Assembly (NCBI GenBank): GCA_963971425.1
Contig: OZ020514.1
Coordinates: 12,219,218 to 12,283,217, forward strand
Direction of reading: 5' to 3'
From: Bryoerythrophyllum caledonicum
Taxonomy: Eukaryota > Streptophyta > Bryopsida > Pottiales > Pottiaceae
Length of the DNA stretch: 64,000 nucleotides
The notes beneath the pieces are model-generated. The model was given only the letters and a program-made list of their open reading frames with translations. It had not been told where the DNA came from and made no database searches. Position 1 is the stretch's first letter, and each line of letters begins with the position of its first letter. Shown one piece after another: positions 25,033 to 35,940 of the stretch. Position numbers and translations under genes: made by a program.

Positions 25033-27314
25033 ATGACGAAGAGCAGCGTGATCGAGGTGCCGCCCAAGGGCGGGTTCAGCTTCGACCTGTGCCGCCGCAA
25101 CGCCATGCTGGAGCAGCAGGGCGCCAAGCTGCCGAAGTTCCGCAAGACGGGAACCACCATCGTCGGGTTGATTTACAAGGTGAGGTGGTGCTAGGGTTTG
25201 TTTTGGTTTGGTAGGGTTTCGGGGTGTTTTCTGACCGGGGAGAGGGAGAGTGTGTGTAGGACGGGGTTATTTTAGGAGCCGATACCAGGGCGACGGAGGG
25301 CGAGATTGTGTGCGACAAGAATTGCGAGAAGATCCACTACCTCGCGCCGAATATCTCCTGCTGCGGTGCCGGAACCGCAGCTGACACCGAGAATGTCACA
25401 GGTTCGTGAGGCCATTTGTTGTCGTCCTCTTAGGGTTTCTGTAGTGAATCTGTAGATGAGATGCATGCTGTTAGAGATTTATCCGATTATCGAGAATGTC
25501 ACAGGTTTGAACTCTTAGAGTTCTGATTCTTGATCTTATACTTTAAACGTCAGTCGGGAACCGTACATACAGGCACGTATTTTGCTCTGTAGAACACAGA
25601 TAATGTATTTAAGTTTAGCAAGGCTTACACCTTTGGATTGGAGGTTCTTCAACTAAACATTTGGAGGTCATTTCAATCAATCCGAACCTTATCATGTTCA
25701 AATACGACACTATACATGTAGAATACTGTGGCCACCAGTGGCACCTTCTGACGTTTATGGTTGACCTTGTGGCAATTCATTTGCGAATTTCGAGTCCTTT
25801 CCTTTCCTCATTTTTGGCTTTTGTTTTGCACGATTAGGTTTTCTGTGGAGAATGCTGGGATTTTTTTTGTTGGTCATCTGAGTACCGTCGTGGACTTGGT
25901 TGTGCAGACATGGTTGGTTCTCAGCTGGCACTCCACCGGTATGCTACTGGCCGAGACTCTCGCGTTGTGACGGCATTGACAATGCTCAAGTCTCACTTAT
26001 TCGGGTACGCTTTCGCTGTGTTGTGGCCTCCTAATAGAAAGTCTCATGACGTTTGTGTTCCTTTGCACGTCTGTGTTAGTACCTGAGCTTTGAAATGACA
26101 TGCTGTAGGTATCAAGGGAGAGTTAGCGCGGCCCTTGTTCTTGGAGGAGTGGACGTTACTGGACCTCACCTGCATGCGGTGAGTGTTTGATTTTGTTGCC
26201 CTTAATTGGATTTGTAGTTTGTTATCTTTCAGGTTCTGGAGTGTCCGTTGTGATCAGTATTGACATTGAGAGGCATGATCTTTCAGGTTTACCCTCATGG
26301 ATCAACAGACACACTCCCATTTGCCACCATGGGTTCAGGTTCATTGGCTGCCATGTCTGTCTTTGAATCCAGATACAAGGAAAATTTGACGGTAAGTGTC
26401 TGTTCAGTCTTATCTTTTGTCCATGTTTTTGAGTTTCTCAACAGAAGTCCATCACTTGGGGTCTATGGTAGGGAACATTTCGGAGCTGAATTATCCTACT
26501 GCGTCTGGTGTCGGTTAATAGCATTATTAAAACGCTTGTTCATCTATATTAAAAAGATCCGGTCTTAGCCTAACACCTGTCCCTGTTGTTGCCTCCTGTT
26601 GTCTACTGTGGGCTTACAGAAAGAAGAGGGAATGGAAATTGTTTCTGCTGCCATATGCGCTGGTATTTTCAACGATCTCGGAAGTGGTAGCAATGTGGAC
26701 CTTTGCATAATCACCAAGGCAAGTTCTGCTTTTCAAATGCGACACACTGAATATTGCTAAAAGTGCCACCTACACCAACTGTTTTTGAATGCTATAATAT
26801 TTTGTGCAGGTTGAGGTTTTTTAATGTTCAACTGTTTACGATAAGTGTTGCTGATAGAAACGTTGACTTCGCAGGAAGGGAAGGAATATTTGCGCAATTA
26901 TCAACAGCCCAACCCTCGTAGCTACACTAGTTCCAGGGGTTATGATTTCAAGAACGGACACACTGGTACGTGACCTCACCCTTGGTAAACTCTTGGTATA
27001 AACTATTGGTTGATAGTCATTTGTAAAGTCTCTCAAACTTTCAATAAGACACCTCTTTTGATTTATCATTCCACTCTTTTCTCGCTCTTAATAGTTTTTG
27101 GATCAACAGAAGAGCTTGGTGGTCTCTAATTTCAAGTCAAAGTAGGTTTAGCTATTTTTAAAGAGTTTGCACGAGATGCCTAGAACATCAGCCGTCTAAC
27201 ATTGATTCATATACCTGTATCTTTTATTGTGTGGCAGCTGTTTTATCGACCAAAATTACGCAGCTACGACAACACGTACAAGTTTTGGAAGGTGATGCAA
27301 TGGAAGAGGAATAG
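25033..27314 (+). CDS. PBB: 20S proteasome subunit beta type-7 (beta-2)
   Basis: Catalytic beta-2 subunit of the 20S proteasome core, which cuts after basic residues. Exons: 25,033-25,179, 25,260-25,401, 25,908-26,004, 26,109-26,178, 26,287-26,391, 26,620-26,718, 26,875-26,965 and 27,238-27,314, giving 275 residues (Arabidopsis PBB about 273). The propeptide runs to G40, and the mature enzyme starts at the nucleophile Thr41 (KTG-TTIVG). The D and K of the active site are in GADTRATEG and [29 protein letters not shown] and YLRNYQ are present, and the protein ends in acidic MEEE. Intron 6 (26,719-26,874) uses a GC donor (AAG-gcaagt); the GT five bases downstream would break the frame. The gene converges on the SUMO ligase gene, with about 500 bp between stop codons. 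Confidence 0.96.
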
Positions 27315-27815
27315 ATGTCCCTACTATCTCAGACTTTCTAGAGTCGGCATGTTACATTTGTTGGACTCCTAATTTGCATCTACATGGTTCTGCTGAGAAG
27401 CTTTTTCTACGTGTTCCATGTTTTAGGGTGCCAGGATCTCTTTTGTATATTGAGTTACCAGGCAACTAACTGTTGCAGAGCCTTTTAACTCGATCATTTC
27501 TCTAATATTGTATAATTCTGGTATATTCCTCGTCTCATTTTGTACTCTTTGTTTGGAACACTGGCTAGGAAGTTGAATGTCTTGAACCATAAATGTCACA
27601 TCAACTGTTGCAGGTCCACTTTTGAGAGTAGATTATCATGAGATAGTAAAAATATATCCCAAAACTCAATCTCACATATAATACTGTAACTACCAGTATT
27701 CTATATTAGCAATACCACATAGGAAAGCGCACTAAAGACCATATTTACTGTAGTGTATGTACATTGCATCAATGCAATCAAAATCTTGCAGCAAAATCCT
27801 CACCATTTCTGCTGG

Positions 27816-30626
27816 TTAAAGCCCTGCAAACCCCGTATTTTCCTGTAGGATATCTAGCAGCGTTTGCTTATCAGGCTTCTTCTCAGGGAGTTGTTCCTCA
27901 TCACCTACTTTAGAAAGATCAACTACTCCTACTTCATCAGAGGTTTGGTTTTCATCGCTGGGAACCGGCTCCCAGGATCCGTCCTGAGATATTATCACCT
28001 CATGGATATTCACGTCAGTTGTTTTCAGTATCTGCACATGGGTAGAAAAAAAAGTTATCAAAGAGAGAGAGAGAGAGACCACCATTCCAATGGGGTTTAT
28101 GGAGTTACCCACCTTCTCCATTTTTCGGTCGATGCGCAGATCAGGCCAGCTTGTGAAACGGTTGCAGCAGGGGCAACGCCATGACGGCCGCTTCTCGTTG
28201 ATCTCCAGGAAGCTGTCATACTCAAAACACTGATGCAAACACTGTCATAAGCCTTGCAAACATAGATTGGAGCAGTACTAGTAGGAGCTAGAACACAGAG
28301 TTTTGATGTCACCTGCAAATGCCTACACGTCGTTGCTTTCACTGGCATCACCAGCCGCTGATGACTGTTTTGCAAACAAAGACAATCAGATGATCTTATA
28401 GAAACATTTTCTATTGAAAGGTGAAGTAGACGTTGAGTTCTATTGAGGATAGCAGCACCTGATTGGACACCGCAAAGATAGCCTTGAGGCTCCTTCCATC
28501 ACCTCATCATCATCAGCAGCCTCAAAAGCAGGGCTTGCTTCAGTGTTGGTAGGAAGAGTATAATCCTCTAGATGTGTGGAGCGTTCAATGGTTGTAGATA
28601 AGGCCACGGCTATGATGTATGGGCCTGCAGATGGACAAAGAGTTGAGGTAATATATGGAAAATTCCGAACTCACTTTATCTGTGTAAAAGAAAACATCAA
28701 ATTAGTGACAATTAAGTTACCAGAAAATTCGCCTATCACTTGCAGAACATTAGCTCCCACTTTCACCAGATGATTCACGTCTGAAGGCATCTGTGGACCA
28801 GCATCCTGCATTAGACAGCAACGTGTGTGAGAGTTTTTACTCATAAAAGTAGCAACAAAATGTTCATCCTCACCGAATAGCTTGTGATGACCCTCTTCTC
28901 CACTTGCCGTCCATTCACCAAAATGCTGCAGGTTCACCAAATATTCAGTTCAATTAGCGATCTATACCCAAGCCATGATGACATGAAAAGATGTTCCGGA
29001 GAGAAAGCTTAGAGAGTCATGTGTTTACTTGACTTGAGGTGGAGTGATTAGGCAGGTTGAAGTCTCAGTGGAATCGGTTTTAGTGACGTAAAGACGCTGC
29101 AACAACAATAAAAAAACAACCCCACGAACTAGTTCAATTGCTGAATCCATGGACAAGTTTTTCACAAAAAAGGAAGCATCAAGGAATGTTTCTAATAATG
29201 CACCAACAACGTATAAAATAATACTCCTTACCACTCGATCCTCTTTACTCATGTGAGGCACATGGAAGTCGCACATTAAAACCTCATAACCAACCTGCAA
29301 ACAAGGAACTCAAAACAGGCGAGTGATAAGCACCAAGCAGTGGTCTTTAGCTCACAAAATTACCAAAAAAGAGTGCAATGATGAACCAGCTTTTATCACA
29401 TGATAGCAGTCGAAGGAAATATACCTTTGCTGGGACAGCAACAAAAACAGCATTCAAGTGTAAACGGGGGTAAAACCTGCACATTGACCATAACATCATC
29501 TCCTGTACTTTCAGCCCTCATAATGCACATATGATATTCAGTGTTGCACTCTTTTCACCCAGGTTTACAATTACCCTGGCCACATCAACTTGCTCACCTG
29601 TCGCTGATAGAAACCAGAAGATTCATAGCTTCTAGAGGTTGTGTCACAGCGGATCCTCCACTCTGCCATGAGCCTTGTGCTACGTCCTCATGACTCGTTG
29701 TAAAAGACTCAAAGAGCTGCAACAAAATACGGTGTAACCTGAATCCACAAACTTGAATAATCCTACATACTTTCGTACTCAACAGTTCCATCACAAAGTA
29801 ACAGCATCATAAAAATGATTCAATGTTGTGAAATTTTGTACTAAGCTTTTAATGGCATCCTCTATTCAACCAGAACGTAAACCACTATTCTAACTCTTCA
29901 TACGATTTCTAGGCGTTGCCATTGTTTATAAGATACTAAATTGCTTCCTGTTCATCTCTTGTGCATAAGTTCTTTCCTTGAACTAAAACCCTAACAGTTC
30001 GAATGTGGAAACCATACCAGATTCAAAGTGGAAAAGATCTCGTCGTTTCTGGGAACCTCGAGTGTTGACAGCCAACCTGCTCGGAATGCACTCTGCACAG
30101 GAAAAGTGGGATCAGAACTATTTAGAGTGAGGAAATAGTAGGGTAATGAGAGGGTATCTTGTTGAAACTTTTAAGGGGATAAGGAAGTACTAACCTTGAT
30201 TGATAAGAGCAACACCATCAGCGCAGGTCGCAGCTGCAGCTGACCTTTAAACTTGCAAACCTGCCTCAGATGTCATATTCATGAGATGACAATGTACCTG
30301 CAAGGTTGAGGTTTACAAATGACAACCTAAAAACCCTACCTGCTGAACTAACGGCAGCAGCTCATGCCTGTAACTCGGCTTCCGATCGAACTCCACAAGA
30401 GAATCCAGAACCCTGTTTCACAGGAACCCACTTCCTTTAGGAAACCTCAAGGAATCTAAGTATCCAAGAGCTGATGATCAAAAGCTTACTTGGACAGGAG
30501 CAGACACTGGTTGCTGAGGGATTTCGCGTCTGAGAGATCACCTCTGTCCAGCGCCGCCTTCAGTCTCGCCATCTGCTGCGCCAGCTGATCCGACGCCTGC
30601 TTCTTCTTCTTCGTCATGGTCGGCAT
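27816..30626 (-). CDS. PIAL-type SP-RING SUMO ligase, 14 exons
   Basis: Nuclear SUMO E3/E4-type ligase, related to Arabidopsis PIAL1/2. Minus-strand exons: 30626-30490, 30412-30340, 30260-30195, 30092-30018, 29716-29598, 29476-29425, 29294-29232, 29096-29029, 28925-28874, 28805-28721, 28624-28459, 28364-28313, 28229-28113 and 28031-27816. All phases fit, giving 446 residues. The SP-RING spans about 316-360 (C316, C332, H334, C337, C355, C358; LRCPIS, TCRHLQCF, SWRCPCC). Upstream, the PIAL-specific core reads RFYPRLHLNAVFV, GYEVLMCDFHV, NILVNGRQVEKR, DAGPQMPSDV and NVLQVIGEFSG. The protein is much shorter than angiosperm PIALs (roughly 750-900 residues): the tail after the SP-RING is only about 85 residues, so it probably lacks the long C-terminal region with SUMO-interacting motifs. 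SIZ1 is less likely, since no SAP or PHD domain is present. Confidence 0.9.
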
Positions 30627-30684
30627 CCTCACATGTCGATGGTGAAGCTGATGAGGGGGAAGATGTGGAGAGGAGACAATGTGC

Positions 30685-31680
30685 TTAAACCCTAGTAGCT
30701 CAGGTTTAGTGTCTAGTGCTGTGGAGAGAAAGAGAGGGAGTGAGATGGATGATTGTGTGGAGAAGGAGCAGATGTCCGGGATCTGGAGAATGAGCAGATG
30801 AGAGTCGAGAAGGATTTAAATGTGAGTCGGTAACGGATCAGACGGTGCTTAAACCCTAGCTAGGGTTCAGTGCCTGTACCTAGTTGTGGAGAGCAGAGAG
30901 GAGTCGATGTGTCTTGTAAACTAGAACCACGGCGGAGAATTAGCAGATGTGAGTCGGTAACTGGTCAGATTCGGATGAAGCGGTGCTTAAACCCTGGCTA
31001 GGGTTTAGTGTCTGTAAGGACACGAGGTAAGTTAGTCGTGGAGGGAAGAGAAGAGCGCAGGTGGAGCGGGAGAATGAGCAGATCATGTGAGTTGGCGAGG
31101 ATTTGTGTGTCGGTAACGGACCAGATTCGGATCCTAAACCCTATCTCGGGTTTAGTGTCTATGGACGTTGAGGGTATAGTATATCTGTAATTCTGGAGAG
31201 GAGGGAGAACTCGATGTGTCTTGTTAGAGGAACTAGAACCACGGCAAAGAACGAGCAGATCTAGATGTCTGGGAAGTGTTTTTGTGAGTCGGGATCGGTC
31301 AAGCGGTGCTTAAACCCTAGCTAGGGTATAGTATCTGTATGGACACGAGGGTAAGTGTGTGCAAGTTAGCCATGGAGAGAAGAGAAGAGCGCAGTTGGGA
31401 TGACGGTGGAGTGGGAGAATGGACAGTTCATGTGAGTTGGCGAGGGTTTATGTGTGGTAACGGATCAGATTCGGATCCTGCGTTGCTTAAACCCTATCTC
31501 GGGTTTAGTGTCTATGAACGTTGAGGATATAGTATATTCTGTAGAAGGGAGGACTTGATGTGACTTGTGAAAGGAACTAGAACCACGGCAAAGAACGAGC
31601 AGATCTAGATGTTTGGGAAGTATTTATGTGAGTCGGGATCGATCAACCCTAGCTAGGGTTCAGTGTCTGGAATGGGACGT
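30685..31680. promoter_or_regulatory. Telo-box tandem array upstream of the SUMO ligase gene
   Basis: Seven diverged copies of a 138-177-bp unit, each centred on a near-palindrome AAACCCTAGCTAGGGTTTAG or a close variant, at about 30,687, 30,851, 30,989, 31,136, 31,312, 31,489 and 31,645. Unit flanks share GAGCAGAT, GAGTCGG, GATCAGATTCGGAT, GCGGTGCTT and AGTGTCT. AAACCCTA is the plant telo-box, found in promoters of growth and translation genes and bound by TRB-type telomere-repeat proteins. The array starts about 60 bp upstream of the ligase ATG and runs to the truncated methyltransferase, so it is likely promoter and leader sequence. Confidence 0.85.
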
Positions 31681-31923
31681 CGTTGATTCACCGTTCCAGC
31701 TCTCGACACAAAAGTGTCGAAGAGAGTGTCGAAAACAGCCCCAATTGTAGTAGTGGTGTTTTCACCACGACACGAAGTTGGGGTGCACTCGGGAATCTTG
31801 TTGAGCGTTCAACATGAGCTTCAATTCTGAAAGTACGAGCTCATCAAGTGTGATGAACAGTGGATTGATTGCCAACCTAGGCACGTTGTTTTTCTCTACA
31901 AAACTTTGAGGAGAATCAGGAAT

Positions 31924-32807
31924 CTAGTTCTCTGGACTGTTTGGTGAGAATTTTGAGATTGGTTTCTTGCCTGGGAAGGTGGGATTCTCGGCGACAACCT
32001 GAGGCAGGTGGAAGTTGATGCCGCGGATGTGAGGATACTTCTTCACGATGTGTGCCAGGATCATCCCGGTGTTGCCGCCCACGTCCACCATTGTGCGCAC
32101 GCCCGCGAATCCATAGTACTTGGACAACATGGTTTCGGCAATCCACGGTGTAAAGGCCCGGAACGCGTTCTGGAACACCGTCAGAAACTCCGGGTGCACT
32201 CGCATGTACTCAAATTGGTTCATTCCATGCGCCTTGGCAAACGGCTGCTCTGAGTTCACAACAGATGCGCTGCATGCAAGGCCAAGCAATGAGTCCAAAT
32301 CGCAACAACACTGCTACCAATCCAAGTATTGTAATTGTGATTGTCATTGCGATTGGGAGAGGAAGAACGTGATTAGTCATACCCGAGGTGCTGCAATGCG
32401 TGGGCGTGCTCGGGGCCGAGGGTCAGGAGCAGGACCACGTCTTGGAAGGTGCCGCGGGGGTGGTCGGGGAGGAGCACTCTCGACATGAGCGTCAGCGCAA
32501 ACCGCCTGATAGCGCCATTGTCCAGCTCCTCCTTGCAGCTGACATGAGCCTTGCAGGTGAGAAGGCGCAGGAGGCGCTCCAGGTTGAGGGCGGAGCTGCT
32601 TCGACATGGCGCAGAATCTCCTCCGCGCTCATACACCAGTGGGGCGCGGCGGCGCGCGTGCGTTGCGAGGATGCCCGGGACGCCGAGCTCCACGATGACG
32701 CGCAACGCAGCAGGCAGTTGCCAGCCCAGGCTGAGCTCCAGAATCGCCTGCCGCGCCGCCCCATCCACCATCGCCTGAACCGTCTCGTGATCTCCCCCAC
32801 TCGCCAT
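31924..32807 (-). pseudogene. Plant O-methyltransferase, 3'-truncated
   Basis: Resembles the SAM-dependent COMT/caffeate O-methyltransferase-like family. Exon 1 is 32807-32383 and exon 2 is 32269-31924, with good splice sites, giving 256 residues against about 350-380 for the family. Visible features are the dimerisation part with LNLERLLRLL and RRFALTLMSR, FRAFTPWIAE, and the SAM site VDVGGNTGMILAHIVKKYPH. The sequence leaves the family after NPTFPG. The second half of the methyl-transfer domain, including the catalytic histidine region (normally ILHDWSD), is absent, and the telo-box array follows instead. In exon 1 the string MSAEEILRH, expected in the family, lies in another frame near 32,640-32,600, while the open frame gives unrelated residues, which suggests two compensating indels. 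Most likely a relic. Transcription is possible, but catalysis is unlikely. Confidence 0.8.
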
Positions 32808-33274
32808 GATGTCTCACCTGAAAACCAATCTGCCAGTGGTCCTCTCCAACTGCAGCTCATGTACCCATGTGCATGGGGAAGAATCCAGGCCTGATGAAGA
32901 ACTGCCAGAAACACGTAACGGCACTAGCACTTTCACAGCTGATCACATGCGGACTTTGGCAACGTGTATCTCCGCGGCAACCTCTGATCTAGCTTTAGTA
33001 TGTCCATTCCGGAAAAGCACTAGATAGATGTCAGGAGGTGCGACTAGTGTCGTATTTGAACATGGTAAGGTGCAGATTGATTGACATGACCTCCAAATGA
33101 AAGATGTTAGTTGAAGAATCTTCAATCCAAAGGTGTAAGGTGCTTGCTAAACATTGTTATGCATTCTCCAAAAGCTTCCACAAGAGTTCAAAAAACCGAA
33201 TATAGTAACCTTCTTTACGTGTGAATTCACACCGATAGCATGCAACCTCGGAGAGGTCAATCCACGTAGCTGAT
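32808..33274. other. Intergenic gap between O-methyltransferase relic and DHHC gene
   Basis: 467 bp holding the upstream region of the minus-strand methyltransferase relic and the 3' flank of the DHHC gene. No reading frame, repeat or clear regulatory motif stands out. Confidence 0.5.
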
Positions 33275-35656
33275 TCAATGAGTCTTTCCAAGGGAAAAGG
33301 TTGGCTTTGCAGTACTGATACTCGGAGGCAGAAGCCAGAGACACGGATGGCGGTTGCCGAACACTCGCCGGAGGTTCCCCCAGCTCCTGACCTTCTCCTT
33401 CTCCCGATCCCTGGCGTGACTGATCAACGAGTGGATGTACGTTTCCCCGGCGCACACGAGCTTCACCTGCTGGTAGAGCAACACGCCACATCCACCGGCG
33501 AGCCCCGCGGACGTCACGATCAGATAGAACAGCACGAACGCACGAACTGACGCCAAGTCCACCACCACGCCGGAGCTGGCCAGGGGCATCGCGGCCATGA
33601 CGAACCTCGTGAGAGCTGCTGGCCACACTCGGGACGCGGCGGAGAGCGTCATGGCGAATAAGTAGACGCCGCTCGCCATGGCGTACACCAGGAAGAGAAG
33701 AAAGTGGCGCAGGTTGTTGGATCCCACACAGTTCCCAATCTGTTCAAGAGGAAACAAGAAAAACAAAAAACAGTTATTTGTAGCAAGCGTTGCCTCAAGT
33801 TTGTTTTTCACACACGAGTTGCTATATTAGCAACTTGCGGCAATCCCGTCAGGTAGAGAGAAGATTTTACAGCCATGAATCAAACCCGTAACCACTCCAT
33901 TTGGAGATGCATCGGGTATCTCCCACCATCACCCAGGTAGTTCAGGGTCATCTTGGACCATGTTGCTTGAAGTTGAATGAGAGTTGATAAACTCTAAATA
34001 GTTTTCAATTTATCTAAAATTAGCTAGTAGCCAAAAAGAAGAAGACGAAGAAGAACTTTGGTCTCCTGTGAAGGCCGGCGTGATTTGTTCCACCACTAAG
34101 TTGATGCCCACCGGACAAGTATTAGTTGTAGGAACTACTTCACCCTCTCAAGGGTAGACACTGTAAGTTTTTATAAAAATAAAAGATATTCATTTGTGAT
34201 TAATATATTAATATAAATATCTATAATATATTTAACACTTGATAGTCATGGTTAATCTCACGCCAACTCTTTCTCTCTCAAAGACAATTGAAACCACTTT
34301 GGCTTGAGTCTTGAGACCACCATGCTCCTCCAGTGCTGGAAGTGGAAGATTCTAATTGCAAGATCATCAAGCTCTTCTATTAATTTGAGAATTAATTAGA
34401 GTGAGGGAAGAGTAGTATTATTGAAAGAGCTTGATGATCTTGCAATTAGAATCCTTCACAAAAATCACAAGAAGAGCTTGGTGGTCTCGAAACAAATGCC
34501 AAAGGGGTTTTAGTCGTCTTTGAGAATGAAGAAGTTCGCATGAGAACAACCATGAATATTATACAGTCAGCTCCCTTTACAACAATCTTGTTTGTTCTAC
34601 CCGCTATATATAGAGGCTATTATTTCGAGTAGCAACTACAATGGAAAGGATGGGTTCTGACATACAAATTGTCACATACTATTGTAGAGAGCAGATATTT
34701 GTTTTGGACCCAAGCCGCCTCTTATAATGAAATTGTTGTTGTATCATATGCTTTTCTAAAGAGAGCTGAGTGTATGCCTTTGAGGTAACTTGAGAGGCTA
34801 ATTGACCACAGAAGGTTAGGGTTAGGATCCCTCACAAAGGGGCAGTGATGGTCCATCTCCACCACGCACAAGTGGCAGTTGCGGCAATGGTGCGAGTTGG
34901 GGGGCTTCGGTTTCCGGCAGTAACCACAAAACTTGTATCCATCCAGAGATTGCCTCCCAATGATCATCTTGGCATCGTCATGGTGCTCCGGAGTTGATGG
35001 CCCGGCGGCTTGGAACGCCGCCATGCAGAAGTTGAACAGGGTGTTGAAGGAAAGCCAAGCTGTGATAGCCGAATGGAGATAGAACCCCATAGATGCTGTT
35101 GCCGGAAAAGTAGCCCAAATTCCTGCACCTGAATCGAAACGTCATGTCAGGTTTGGTGACTAAATTCCATGTAATTAGAGTGAGAAGTGCTTACAAATGA
35201 TGACAGTGATCGCCATCAAGACCATGCTCACAACCACAACCTGCTGTGCTTTGCAGCATCCTCGGCTACATGATGGCTGCGGTGGATCTGTTCTCTCGCT
35301 GGTTATGGCGCCACACCATCCGCATCTGAACATTGGTGCGTGTCTGGGCAGCACCACACGCAGTCCGCAGCCCCAGCATGTTGTTTCCCAGCTCACACAA
35401 TCCTGGATATGAAAATAATAATAAGAAATCTGTAACAATATTCACATGGACCAGCTTGCATGCCAAATTGATCACAAAGACTACAAATAGGGCCTGGTTG
35501 TGAGCACTGGTCTCATCACGTCAGCACCGATGCACCCATCTGGAAAGTAACGCAACTCACGAAAGTATATTATCCTCAACGCAAAGAGACATGCCTTACC
35601 TCTATGTCATTCCTGTCCGCATCTGATACCATTGGATCATTGACAGAAGCCCCCAT
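33275..35656 (-). CDS. DHHC-type protein S-acyltransferase (palmitoyltransferase), 4 exons
   Basis: Membrane enzyme that attaches palmitate to protein cysteines. Minus-strand exons: 35656-35600, 35402-35195, 35128-34836 and 33739-33275, giving 340 residues. The closest remembered relative is the Arabidopsis At3g18620-type PAT. In order: an N-terminal zinc-like element with C28, C31, C46 and C49 (CWGCG, CGWCGA); two helices (about 73-95 and 101-126); the cysteine-rich domain with FCGYCRKPKPP, HHCRNCHLCV and the catalytic DHHC at 181-184, followed by PFIGNCVG across the exon 3/4 junction; then helices near 199-218 and 254-276. At the exon 2/3 junction the acceptor at 35,129 is preferred, because the next AG would create a stop. 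Intron 3 is 1.1 kb and contains a foldback MITE. The protein looks whole. Confidence 0.93.
34250..34545. mobile_element. Foldback MITE in DHHC intron 3
   Basis: Two ~130-bp halves are inverted copies. The core GATTCTAATTGCAAGATCAT at about 34,350-34,380 is repeated nearly perfectly inverted at 34,423-34,453. Outward, the pairs GAGACCACCA / TGGTGGTCTC and CCACTTTGGC / GCCAAAGGGG and CTCAAAGAC / GTCTTTGAG continue the match. Almost the whole ~295-bp element can fold into one hairpin. No coding capacity, and target duplication not determined. Confidence 0.8.
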
Positions 35657-35756
35657 TTGCAGAAATCACTGCAAACTGGCTCCAGGTACAGTAATATGAA
35701 CAATGTACAGATATTCCAGGGACGACTCACATTGTACCCTAAAATGGACCCGACTG

Positions 35757-35940
35757 AAATCACATCTCATCACATCAGCACACACGATTATCTCGTCACA
35801 TAGGCACACATTGTCTCATCACATTGGCACACATTGACGTCTCGTCACATTGGCACACATCGATGTCTCATCTCATTGGCACACATTGACGTCTCATCAC
35901 ATCGGCACACATCATCTCATCACATCGGTACACATGCACA
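35757..35940. repeat. Minisatellite upstream of the DHHC gene
   Basis: About eight copies of a 20-25-bp unit, CTCATCACATTGGCACACAT, with CGTCACAT and CATCGGCACACAT variants. It begins ~100 bp upstream of the DHHC start codon and so lies in its promoter or leader region. Confidence 0.88.

Noticed and set aside
32008-32894. Plus-strand frames of up to 168 residues opposite the O-methyltransferase
   Set aside because: High-GC antisense shadow of exon 1, with no family features. The minus strand has the family motifs and splice sites.
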